DNA of 64,000 nt from Sabellastarte sp. h YS-2021 (taxonomy: Eukaryota; Annelida; Polychaeta; Sabellida; Sabellidae): the NCBI GenBank assembly GCA_964017235.1, contig OZ024929.1:161185609-161249608 (forward strand). Reading direction: 5' to 3'. A model generated the notes under the pieces. The model was not told the origin of the DNA and did no database searches. It was given only the letters and a program-made list of their open reading frames with translations. Below are positions 1-9,673 of the stretch, piece after piece. The stretch's first letter is position 1. Each line of letters starts with the position of its first letter. The position numbers were made by a program, and so were the translations under genes.

Positions 1-70
1 TTATTGCCTGTACCTAAGTTCGAACCCATGTCCTCTGTGCTTCCATGCGAGTGCGTTGCTTACTAGAACA
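1..70 (-). repeat. possible tRNA-derived SINE fragment
   Basis: A B-box-like block (aagttcgaaccca on the plus strand, so a GGTTCGAA-type box on minus) is followed by a short tRNA-like stretch. Similar gaacccat blocks occur near 546, 37757 and 43620. The fragment is cut by the window edge and is too short to assign to a family. Confidence 0.3.
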
Positions 71-673
71 CAGTGGCAGTTGACAATTTATGTAATGTGG
101 AATATTATATACATGTGTGTGTTGATGTACAATCTGACATGGACACTGTCGTATCTGAGATAGTCTTCAATTAAAACAACATCTCACAAGAGAATGATAA
201 CAAATGTACGGTACGACGTTTTACATTCAGGCAATGCAAGGTATAGCTACACTTAAAACCTTACAAAAATTATGTTCAAAGTGCAAATTTAATATCCTGG
301 ATTGAAGTATTTAGATTGCTATGTTGTTTGCTTTGTCATGCTGCATATATGACACAGGGGACATTTTACTACACAACAAACCACACAAAAAGTAAAAATT
401 CAAAATTAAAATACAGCTCTGTGGTACACAGATATGGAAATGTCAAGGATAGATCTTTGAGAACAAAATAACATGCTCCTAAACGTGTCTGTCAAAGTTA
501 GTGTGTTTCATTCACTTTAACAGGAAAAGTTATATTTGGACAGGTCCACAATATTTGGCACTTGTGGGAGTTGAACCCACACAGAGGTGACAGCCTGCAA
601 TTAGACAGAACACTTGCTGATCGACACAGTCACTGAGGATTGGCTTAACCTATTCGATAAATATTTGTAAGAC
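71..673. other. non-coding; intron of the CUB/EGF gene
   Basis: AT-rich DNA with no recognisable exon. It begins at the splice donor of the CUB/EGF exon (acttac at 674-679 on plus, GTAAGT on minus), so it should be intron 1 of that gene. A second tRNA-like SINE head (gttgaaccca) is visible around 548-640. Confidence 0.45.
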
Positions 674-679
674 ACTTAC

Positions 680-1443
680 CTGCATTTCCCACCATTCTCA
701 CACAAATTGTAACCAAGTCTTGGGTTACAGTAAGGTCCATATTGACAATAATTTCCCCAATAGCCAGGAAAGCAGTGACATTTGAACTCTGTGAAGTCTT
801 TGCTGACAAGACATTTCCCCAAATGGGAACAGTTGGAGACGGTGCAGACATCACTTCTCACAGATTCATTCGCGGGCATGACCTCGTAGGTGATGTTGAA
901 GCCATACACCTCCAACAGGAAATCAGCAACTCTAAGATGAATATTGTCCATATCCAAAACCCGAAAAGTAAACACCAAATAAGACTTATTGCCCTCTAGG
1001 TAGGCAACATGGTCCTCTTGAATACGGTAATTGTCGAATTCGTAGCGTCCGGTGTTGTTGGATTCATCTACATACTGGTCATACTCCACAACATTAAAAA
1101 GTTCCTTCAAGTAGTACTGTGTGAAGTATAAGACCACCTTCTTCCCTAGTGGTGCGTAGAATACCCACTTGCATGATAAGGGAGTTGGGAAAGCATCTGG
1201 AAAGTTTGGAGTAGTAATATAGCCATGGGTGTCTGCTAGGTGTCCACCACATTGATTCTCATCACCCTCTTTTTCATCTGCAATTGTCTGCTGCGAGTGA
1301 CCCAGCAAGATGACAGTGGCCAACACAAACAACATGGTAACAATCCACAATTTAGACATGAAGATGTCATCAAAGTATAGCTTTAACACATCATTGAAAG
1401 TGTTAAGGATGTTTTCATTTTTCAGACTGGCATTCAGTTGCAA
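680..1443 (-). CDS. CUB and EGF-like domain protein, first coding exon (partial)
   Basis: This exon encodes about 255 residues of an extracellular protein. The second in-frame Met (position 1359) is directly followed by a hydrophobic signal-like segment (SKLWIVTMLFVLATVILLG), so the true start may be 1359 and not 1443. A CUB domain follows (CGGHL, a TPNFP turn, LSCKWVF, about residues 65-180). Next are cysteine-rich EGF-like repeats (VCTVSNCSHLGKC, CHCFPGYWGNYC and a third begun by LCENGGKC). Several N-glycosylation sequons (NNT, NKS, NIT, NES, NCS) support an extracellular location. The exon stops at a consensus donor (AG|GTAAGT) inside an EGF repeat, and the remaining exons lie left of the window. 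CUB+EGF architecture usually means a secreted or membrane-anchored adhesion or matrix protein. I do not recognise the specific family member. Confidence 0.8.
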
Positions 1444-2552
1444 TTCTCATCTATTTCAAGCTGAGAGCAACAGTATACTGGGTATGCAAGCTACTGCTCC
1501 CGTCTATTTAACTGAAGGTCTGTCTCAATGAAAGTATTGTTAAACATGTCAGTGATGAAATTACAAAAAAAAAACGGGGATATTTGTTAGAAAGGCTGGA
1601 AATGAGGACAACAACAGAAGTGGAAATGACACAGCTGATTACCTAGCTTTTCACTAAGCTCATTAACAATACATAATCATCCTCCGAGTTTAACTCTATG
1701 GCAGATAAAATCTTGTCATTGGGCTTTAGTTTTTTGTTTACATGTTTTGCATCATCAATTAATCATTATTGCTTCACCTTTTCAGACTTTCTTTTCTCAA
1801 ATAGGTTTCTGTCAATTTGATAGATTTGTTATTTTACCTTTTGGTGGGTACGATATGAAAAATTTATTAGATTTGATATAAAACAAAAGGAGCTTTGACT
1901 TTTGAAAGCTCGTTCTTTACAGTTAATATGACAATAGAATATAAGAGAGAGAAAAGAAGCTACAATGCAAACAGGATATCCATTTTATGTTATTTTATAT
2001 ATTAAATCTTTATATTGTTATATTGTGTCAGATACAGTTAAATTTTTGTAACTGTTATGAATAATGCAAGATGCATATAAAGGAAATTAATCTGAGTAAA
2101 ACCCTAGAGAGGCCAAATGACATTTCCAATTTAAAAGTTCCTTTAATCGCAGTTTCTGTTTTTTCGCAGGTTTTGCCCTCAGTCTAGCATTTGCTTTAAA
2201 ACTCGTTTAATCCAGAAAACAAAACAAAAAACAAATTCAGGAATTCTGAGATTTGTTGTGTCTTTCTTGGTTTTGGATTTAATAAACAATGGGTTTTGTT
2301 TCTTTCTGTAAATTTAAATTTGTCCTTAAACTTTTTGGAAATTCATTTATAGAATTCCTTCAACAATATTCCTTTAATGAAAAATCCCGTACTTTTATGG
2401 GGTATTCCACTGGGCCCTCTTGTCAGTAACTGTGGATTTGTCGAGGTTCTGGAGTAATGTTTACAGAGTTGGTTAGGATTGGTTGTAGTTTCCTGGTTTG
2501 TCACGGTTGGTTGGCAAAATATTAAACATGTTTTATATTTCACTGACCCTCC
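1444..2552. other. intergenic, no gene seen
   Basis: AT-rich sequence upstream of the CUB/EGF exon. It should hold that gene's 5' UTR and promoter, but no convincing core promoter element was identified. No coding pattern or repeat structure was recognised. Confidence 0.4.
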
Positions 2553-3330
2553 ATGAATCTGCTTAGATGTTGTCAGAAAGCAAACAAGCTCAAACTAAAT
2601 CCGGATAAGACAGAATTTATTCTGTTTGGTTCAAAAACTGTCCTTTCAAAACTTCTCAAATTTTTCCCAGTTAATGTATTGGTAACCTCTTCTCACCTGC
2701 TGAGGCAATTACGAACCTTGGTGTCTGGTTTGATTATGATTTTTCCTTCTCTTGCCATGTCAGGAATATCTGTAAGGCTTGTTTTGTTCATATCAGGGAT
2801 TTAAAGCAACTCAGAGGGTATCTTACATGTGAAGCTGCTCTTTTGGCTGCAAACGCCTTGGTTAAAAGTCGACTTGACTACTGTAATTCCTTGTTTAGAA
2901 GTCTCTCTGCTCTTGACCTTTGTAGGCAAAGTGTTCAGAACAGCCTTGCTAGAATTGTGGCGAATTCCACCAAGTACTCACATATCACTCCTGTAAGACA
3001 GAGTCTTCATTGGTTGCTTATCATGCATTGCTCTGTCTTCAAGATGGCCCTATTGGTGTACAAGTTTCTACTTAGTGGTTATCCAAAATACTTTGAACCA
3101 TTCCTTAAACCTAGACACAGTGTGTACAGAATGCGTAGAAGTCAATCTGATGGTGTGCTACTTGAGGTCCCGTATTTTGCATCAACATACAAGTCTAAAA
3201 ATTATTTTGGCCTCAGCTTTGCATATGAAGCTCCTAGGATTTGGAATGATCTCCCTGATGATGTACACTCAGCTAAATCTCTCCTCATTCAGAAAGAAGT
3301 TGAAAACTTATCTTTTTGAAAAAGCTTAAA
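2553..3330 (+). pseudogene. CR1/L2-like non-LTR retrotransposon RT C-terminus, decayed
   Basis: This is the 3' part of a LINE polymerase. Recognisable blocks in order are LKLNPDKTEFILFGS (RT), then in another frame NLGVWFDYDFSFSCHV, ANALVKSRLDYCNSLF, SLHWLLI and RSQSDGVLLEVPY, then YEAPRIWNDLPDDVHSAKSL. In a third frame the conserved terminal motif SFRKKLKTYLFEKA completes it. The frame changes near 2650-2705 and near 3285 make it a dead copy. The YIDD-containing core and the endonuclease are missing on the 5' side, as expected for a 5'-truncated LINE insertion. The 3' tail appears to run to about 3500, where an aagcgctataaaagt block resembles CR1/L2 3' ends. The clade is inferred from motif style. 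Confidence 0.8.
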
Positions 3331-3530
3331 CACCCTAGTTTCTTCCCAGTCTTGTTTTTGTCTTGCTCCATGGTGCCGACCCCTGCAATGTCCCTGATTT
3401 AACAATTGCGATCTCTGATTTCTGGCCTTATGCGTCTTAGAGTCTGTCAATAGATAGAGATTAAGCGCTATAAAAGTACTATTTGAATTAGAATCTTGTC
3501 TTGTCTCTCTATGTTTTATCATAGTCACTT

Positions 3531-4411
3531 CCTGTCTTGTCCTACACTGTAACCATCTTGTCTGGAAGCACTTGCCAGCCTGTTGTAGTCTAGTATCCAG
3601 GCATCACTCCATGACATGCTGTAGAACAATACCGACCAAAATTGAAAGGAAACCGGCCTGTCATAAACAACCCCCACCTGACTTGGTCTGGCTTCATGTT
3701 ACATGACCCAGCATAGAATGCATCATTTGGATATTCCTCTCTGATGGATTACAACTGGCAGTGTTTAGATACGCTTTTGTTTTTTTTTCACAAATTAACT
3801 TTTTAATTTAGGGTACAGATATAACTTGGGCTGGCTAACTGATAGGCTTTTGCTTTACAAATGTTGCTTTGATTTGATATATAAGATGGGTCCTAAAAAG
3901 TCAAGAAAGAATGAGAGGAAGATAGAAGTCCCCGTAGACACACCTACAGAGTTTCAGTCCGGAGATACAGCTGTTGACATACAGAGGAGGAGGGAGGAGA
4001 GAAAACTTTGACAATTTTCAAAATACTTTGACCATTAGATTTGACCTTTTACTTTTGACCTTTGAGAAACTTTAAAGTCATAAAAAGATTTTAACACTTC
4101 ACAAAGTTTCACAGTTAATATTTTTTAAATTTTTAAAGAAAAAATTTTTTAAAAATAATTTATGAAAACTTAAATTTTAATCCCTTTTGAAAAATGAACA
4201 AAATATGAAGGTTTACAAAAAATTTGAAAATTGTTGGGAATTTCTTAAAGATTTTTCGAAAATTTGTTGGAAATTTGTGGGACATTGGTGCAACATTAGC
4301 TTAAATAAAAGGACTTCTTCAGTCCCCAATGTAGCTATTCTTCACATATCAGATCCTGTCCTCCTGCCCAGCCACTGCACCAATGTTATTGAAGTAATCT
4401 TTCAGTAGGTA
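3531..4411. other. no gene recognised
   Basis: Mostly AT-rich sequence. A short open stretch at 3826-4011 (plus) has a lysine-rich part (MGPKKSRKNERK), but no splice or homology evidence supports it as an exon. 4020-4280 is very A/T-biased with runs of ttttaaa. Confidence 0.35.
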
Positions 4412-5560
4412 TCACTGATGTTTTGCCTCCCGCGAAGGATTCCTGTGGTTTTCATCAGGCACATATGCTACTGCTTCATCTGGTATGGCTGCTATGTCAC
4501 CTGCTGGTGTGACCCTGTCTAATCCGTCTTGGTGTGTTATCAGCATGATATGCAACACAACACTTGCAAAACATTGTCTCTGACAAGCTTTGGTCTTTTC
4601 TCCATTATGCCTAGAAGGACCCTGAATGGATTCCAAATGCATTCTCAACAACCCTTTGCCTTTGTAGATCATGTAGTATGCTATTCTCTCTTCCATCGTG
4701 AGTTGTTTTATACTGTAGGGTTAACATGTTATGGCCTCAAGGTGAATTTGTCGTCACCTAGCAAAAAATAGTTCAAATCGGGCCCTCCATCCCCAGGGGT
4801 TCAGGTGCCAGAAGCCAGGTGCCATCCTCATTCTTCTTCTTCAACTTGCAGCACTTAAATATTTGTGCAGCTGGTGAAGATCCACTTGACCAACATATAC
4901 CCAGAGGAATCTGTATTCTGTGTCAACGAGGGCTAGTAGCACTAGGGTAAAGAAACTCTTATAAACATAATATGCACTCCCAGATTTCTTTGGCTTCTTC
5001 ATGGTGATATGTTTCCTGTCTAGTGCCCGAAGAGTGTGGGGGACATGTAATCTGGTTCTTAACCTCTCTTTGATCTGTTTCCAGTATTCAGGAGTGGTTA
5101 GGCAGTTCAAATACTCTTCCTGGAATTCAACAAGGATGGCTAAGCAGACCTTTGGAACGAATTTACATATTGTGGTTTGACCAACCAGCCAGTGATACTG
5201 TAAGGGCATGTATGTTTCTCCTGTTGCCAGGTGTCTCAGTGTTATTGCCAGTTTCAATCCAACAGTCTTCCTAAAATTAGTGACTTCCTTCTTGATGCAG
5301 AGGTGGGTGCATTCTTGAATGAGGTCAAAAACTGCGGCTGGCATCCTGACAAAATTCTGGTACTAACCTGGGATATCAGTCTGTAGTAAGTGAGCCGGCA
5401 GGTTGCTAAGCAATCTTTTTGGTCTTTGAAGGGTCCAGGGCATGACCCAGGGGTTTTGTGGCGTTTGTCTTCCCCTGGGTGGTGGTGGGGGCAGTGGTGA
5501 AGGCGTTGGCTGTATGGCAGGTAGTGGTCCTGGGTTCAGATGAGTCTTTTTTGTCTGCAA
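4412..5560 (-). pseudogene. PIF/Harbinger (HARBI1-like) transposase, degraded
   Basis: Read on minus, the stretch just upstream of 5344 carries YQNFVRMPAAVFDLI, followed by TNFRKTVGLKLAITLRHLATGETY, a block typical of Harbinger transposases. The DDE core block ALDRKHITMKKPKKSGSAYY then VLLALVDTEYRFLWVYVG is recognisable. In the family this reads ALDGKH and WVDVG, so the second catalytic region appears mutated (D to Y) and the DGKH glycine is R. An in-frame TAG (5363-5365) splits the N-terminal proline-rich part (5366-5560) from the core. The C-terminal RVVENAFGI motif survives near 4640 in another frame. With at least one stop and frameshifts, this copy cannot make transposase. No terminal inverted repeats were located with confidence. 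Confidence 0.8.
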
Positions 5561-5724
5561 ATCAGAATGAAAATCAAAATATGTAGCTCAATAAAAAACA
5601 ACAGGGCCCTAAGCTTCTGTAGAAAGTTCTCTCGGATGTGTAGCTGGCATCTTGGCACTGATAAATGATCAGTTACAGCAGCCACAAAGGGTTCATATAG
5701 TGCTGGTTTGATCCTGACTGGCAA

Positions 5725-6474
5725 TCCTGATTCCAGAAATTAATCAGTCAAGTCGGGTCAGATCAGTACACTGCTCCAGTCTTATGGGTTTGTCACTACG
5801 GCTTGTTGTGACCTGATATGGCTTGTTGATTAGGGGTTACGACTTGTCCTTAGAGTTGTCCTTAGATTTTTTTCCTTGATCCTCGACTCTGCAAACCGAT
5901 CCTAGAATCATAGAGTTGGATGTAGGGTCTGCCTCAGTGGAAAACCCCAAATAGACAAGTGATAAATATTTTAACAACAAAGGAGATTTTATGTGGATAT
6001 GATTTTTTATTAAAACTTTTAGTTTCTACCTTGAAATAAAATTTAGCAGGGTTTGTGGAACACTGTCAGTTGCAAGATTCTCTATTTTTAATGTTTTGTT
6101 TACAAAAGGAAAACACGAAGGAGCCCCAGGAAATAGCTAAAAGGGATGATTACTCTTTGTTAACTAAGGATCCTTTATTTAAGGCTTCCTCATATAAGGA
6201 AAACATAAATGAGCCCTGGTGAATAGAGTTTGATAGACATCTTACCATGGAGATGGTTTATCTTCCTTTGGTAAAAAGCTTAAATATAAAGGTTGTTTAA
6301 TGAATAAGGATCCAAATGTATTTGGGCATATGTACTGTCAGTGTAACATTATGTGATTGTGTAAAACTAATCTTGAAACATGTAAGTTAAATCAAGCTCT
6401 ATTTTGTGCAGCATGTTATAAAGACTACACTATGGGTTCATCTGTGGCCAGATGCAAGATGTATCCACCAAACC
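5725..6474. other. no gene seen
   Basis: AT-rich sequence without a recognisable coding pattern. Similar short blocks (aaggaaaacac/taaatgagccc) around 6110-6230 suggest an old local duplication. Confidence 0.35.
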
Positions 6475-6479
6475 TACAG

Positions 6480-6763
6480 CACTAGCGGATCGGAGGGGGG
6501 GGGGGGGTTCAGGGGGTTCGACCCCCCCCCCCCCCCCCCCCTTGAAAAATAGTGTAAAGGGGTTCAACCCAAAGTACAAAATTATTTCTTGACAGTGGTG
6601 TTACATTTACAGAAAATGCACTCTATTTTTTACCAAAAATTAATTTTTTTCCAGGGGGCATGCCCCCCGACCCCCTTAGTTATAATATGTCTGATGTGAA
6701 CCCCCACCTCCACCTTACTCGATGTGAACCCCCACCTTACATAAAAGCTGGATCCGCCCCTGT
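6480..6763. mobile_element. MITE-like element with TIR-like ends and long G/C runs
   Basis: The left end has actagcggatcggag. The right end (about 6748-6762) has ctggatccgcccctgt, which is its approximate inverse. A 5-bp acagc flanks both sides (6476-6480 and 6763-6767) and could be a target-site duplication. Inside the left end a run of about 13 G (about 6495-6507) is followed by a run of about 20 C (about 6521-6541). These could form a G/C hairpin or G-quadruplex. The element has no ORF of its own. Confidence 0.55.
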
Positions 6764-6769
6764 ACAGCT

Positions 6770-7290
6770 CTAAAAATTTGCCATGACACAGAACATCAAA
6801 AAGTAGATGAACAAAATATTTCACCAAGAACCACATTTAAATACTTTTGAAGTTACAAGTCATTTACTCATTAGCAAAACACTCTAAGGACAAGTCATAA
6901 CCCCTAAAAAATAGGTGAACAACATTTTTCGCAAAAATGCTCTAGGTGCAATAGTTCTGTATTTAAAAGTGATTTACTAAAAAGTACTATCAAAGTAACA
7001 ATAACTCAGTTATGGAGCTACAGCTCCGAAAATTGGCCACGGCACACAACTGGAAAAAGTAGCTGAAAAACTTATATAACAAAAACATTCTAACTATAGC
7101 GGTTATAAAGGAAAAGGCCATTTACTCATATCCCTGACTTTTAAAAATAGACCTCAAAAACAAGTACCATCTTGTAAAAACAGAGAAAAGTAGCTGAACA
7201 AGATATTTTAGTAAAATGCTGTAAATGCAGTCATTTTGGGGTTATAAGCAATTTACTTAAAGTAGCTACTGGTACTAAAACTCACTTAGC
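6770..7290. repeat. degenerate tandem repeat
   Basis: Diverged units recur, each carrying variants of 'tacagctc(c)gaaaa..ggccac', 'agtagctgaacaa.atattt', 'aaaatgct.taggtgcaa' and 'ttataa..catttactca'. They occur roughly every 130-170 bases. No coding capacity. Confidence 0.45.
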
Positions 7291-7384
7291 TAGGGATCTA
7301 GATCTGAAATACCAGGGAAAAGATTGAGGACATAAAAAACTAAGCTAAAATTATTAAAGCCAAATACCCCTCACCCCCCCTCAC

Positions 7385-7860
7385 CCCCAAAAAACAAAAA
7401 CCTGCCATCTTGTTTTTCAATATGAGGCCAAAAATATTTCTAGGCAAGCTTTTGTAATGATGAACGTATCCTGCATATTTTAGAACTATACCTATAAAGG
7501 CTTTTCCTCTATTGCCTTAAAATGTGTAAAAGTCCTTGCCGACCGTCAAAAAAAAACACCTGTGGCAGCCATCTTGTTTTTAAAAATGAGGCAAGGTTCA
7601 AGGTCAAATATTTGTAGGCTATAGAGGATATATATATTTATTACAAATATAAACCATAAAGACATTCAACTTTCCATAGATGAGAAAAAGCCTCAGAAAG
7701 TATAAAACTCCTTGCTGAAAAAGAAATTCCTTTCTCAAAGTCCAAAAACGCCTGCAGCGGCCATCTTGTTTGCCAAAAATATTCCCAGACAAGATTTTGT
7801 AATGATGACTTTATCCTGCAAATATTAGAAGTCTAGCCATAATGCCTTTTTTGTTAGAGC
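7385..7860. repeat. diverged repeat with 'gccatcttgttt' units
   Basis: Three units of about 180-190 bases, each opening with a gccatcttgtttt-type block (about 7402, 7569 and 7761). Two units share 'gcaagctttttgtaatgatga...tcctgca' blocks. A related block (gcggccattttgtttgcc) recurs near 39658. Confidence 0.45.
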
Positions 7861-8182
7861 GGGAATGATGAAATCTACACACTGCAGCAGTGTAATTAAA
7901 GGAATATCCAAAGTATCCACCGGATGCCCATTGGATACAATAATGTTGAGCACTTTTTCACTCTAATTCATACTTTTCAATGGTCTAGATGATAGAGTTG
8001 AGAAAAGAAATGTGATTGTAGTTTTATCAGTGCAAAGCCATGACCAGAAAATATATTTTATATTTATTCTACTACCTTGTTTTTATCTACACACCAGAAT
8101 GTCTGAGGTTACCTTAACATAGATATTGAAAATGATCCAGTATCCAATGATCTTAAGATGGTTAATATTTTGGTCATGACTT

Positions 8183-8399
8183 TTCGGGACCACATGAGGG
8201 TGTGGGCAAGGTCAGTTCTGAAGAAGTTGGTTACTACTTTAAATCATGTTGTTTGGTCACTACTTTAATTTATTTTACTTTGTATCAATACTATGTGGCT
8301 GCTTCTGATTGGACAGCCTTTGGCCCTCGTCTGTAAACCCCTGTCATTCTTCCATTTTGAAGTTGGAGGCACATGGGCACACAGCAAGAAAAATATTTT
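8183..8399 (+). repeat. E1 direct repeat A1 (5')
   Basis: 217 bases matching 13834-14050 without a difference that I can see. It contains an ATTGG (inverted CCAAT) box and lies upstream of gag, so it probably carries the promoter. The start ttcggg marks the 5' end of E1. Confidence 0.9.
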
Positions 8400-8506
8400 T
8401 ACGAAATTTCAACTTCAAGTGCAACTGCAGATTATTTTACGTCTAAGTGGTTTTATACTGAGTGTTTTTATATTTTACTATTTTAATTTATATTGTGTTG
8501 TATACA

Positions 8507-9643
8507 ATGGCAGAGGCTGACAACCGGCATTATAACTTGCGTTCTGGTACTAGTACTGTACAACTCCCAGTGCAGATTCATATGTCTGATCCGGAATTTT
8601 TGACACAAATTTCACAGAATGATCAGAATTCAGATTCTGATGATTCGGCAAACTCTGAATTAGACTGTAGTGCGGTTATTGAAAATTCTGACACGGAACA
8701 TACCACCGGCACAGAAAGTAAACAAAGTACTTCCAGTACACCAAGTACTTCGCTTGCTGGGAATACTTTGTCGGATGTTGCCACTCAACAGGCAATAAAC
8801 GTTCAAATTCTAGCACAGCTTTCATCTATCAGTGATAGATTAAATGTACTTGAGAGTAAGAAAGTCAAAAAACATTCGGATCCGAAAAAAATCAAGGGAG
8901 TTTCCAAAAGTAAAGCCAGTACTAGAGTTACCCCGGTCACACTGCCACAGAATCAGTGCCCTACCTCCGGCATGCCAAGTTTACAGTCCATTAGACAAGA
9001 TGCATTCATTCAAAGCCAAGTGGACCAGAGATTGAGAGATTTAGCTCAAAATACTACTGCAAGTACAAAGTTAAAATCCCTTAGAGGGGGACCTGTGGAG
9101 GTCTTGGTTTCGAACCGGGTCAAGTGGCCACAAGAATTTGTACTTTCTGGTTTCAAAAAAGAATGAATCCAATATGACCAGTTGTCAGTAGTCCAATGGG
9201 TGGCTGGTTTCTGCCGGATCCTGAGAGAAAAAGTAAAGGAGCACATGCTTGATTATCTAATAGCTCTTATGGAGGATGCCAATGACTTCTCTTGGGATGC
9301 GGCACGGGCCAGCCATGCTGTCCTGCTTTGTAGAATGGAGCAAGGGGAAGTAAAAAATTATACTGAAACTGAGAAGTTGGACAGGATAAGGCGAGCCAAT
9401 GCTCAACGCCATGTAGCTAACACTTCTGAAGAGGGGTCAAATTTTCAAAAGAAAACTAAAAATAAGGTACTCACTTGCTCATATTACAATCAGGGGACAT
9501 GTATCCACCAAAAATCACATGACACAAAAGGTGTCACTTACAGACACATCTGTGCCCATTGTTTTCAACAGTTTGGCAAAACATACCCCCATTCGGAACA
9601 AAATCGTAGGAGTAAGACAAAGAAAATGACAAAAAACGAGTAA
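8507..9643 (+). pseudogene. E1 gag-like ORF1 with one in-frame stop
   Basis: Structural nucleic-acid-binding protein of E1. I chose the Met at 8507 (MAEADNRHYNLRSGT) over the upstream hydrophobic extension. The acidic/serine-rich N-terminus is followed by a basic linker, then a conserved region shared with E2 and E3 (QYDQL..QWVAGFC, DANDFSWDAARASHAVLLC, DRIRRANAQRHV). A C-terminal zinc-finger-like Cys/His cluster follows (CSYYNQGTC, then RHICAHC). A single TGA at 9164-9166 interrupts the same frame, at the position where E2 has Arg (RQRVTYDQL). This fits decay of a CGA codon. The ORF ends at TAA 9641-9643, immediately after a frameshift heptamer. Confidence 0.8.
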
Positions 9644-9673
9644 GCCAGGGTGGGTTCGAACCTGCTCCCACCC
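9631..9673 (+). promoter_or_regulatory. E1 gag-pol -1 ribosomal frameshift signal
   Basis: The heptamer A AAA AAC (9631-9637) is in the correct gag phase (ACA AAA AAC) and is followed by GAG TAA. After 10 nt comes a perfect 7-bp stem, GGGTGGG (9648-9654) with CCCACCC (9667-9673), closed by a 12-nt loop. A -1 slip enters the frame that stays open into pol (9637 onward). Confidence 0.75.

Noticed and set aside
8293..8520. Plus-strand frame over A1 of E1
   Set aside because: It overlaps the direct repeat and leader; the gag start at 8507 is in another frame with family-wide conservation.
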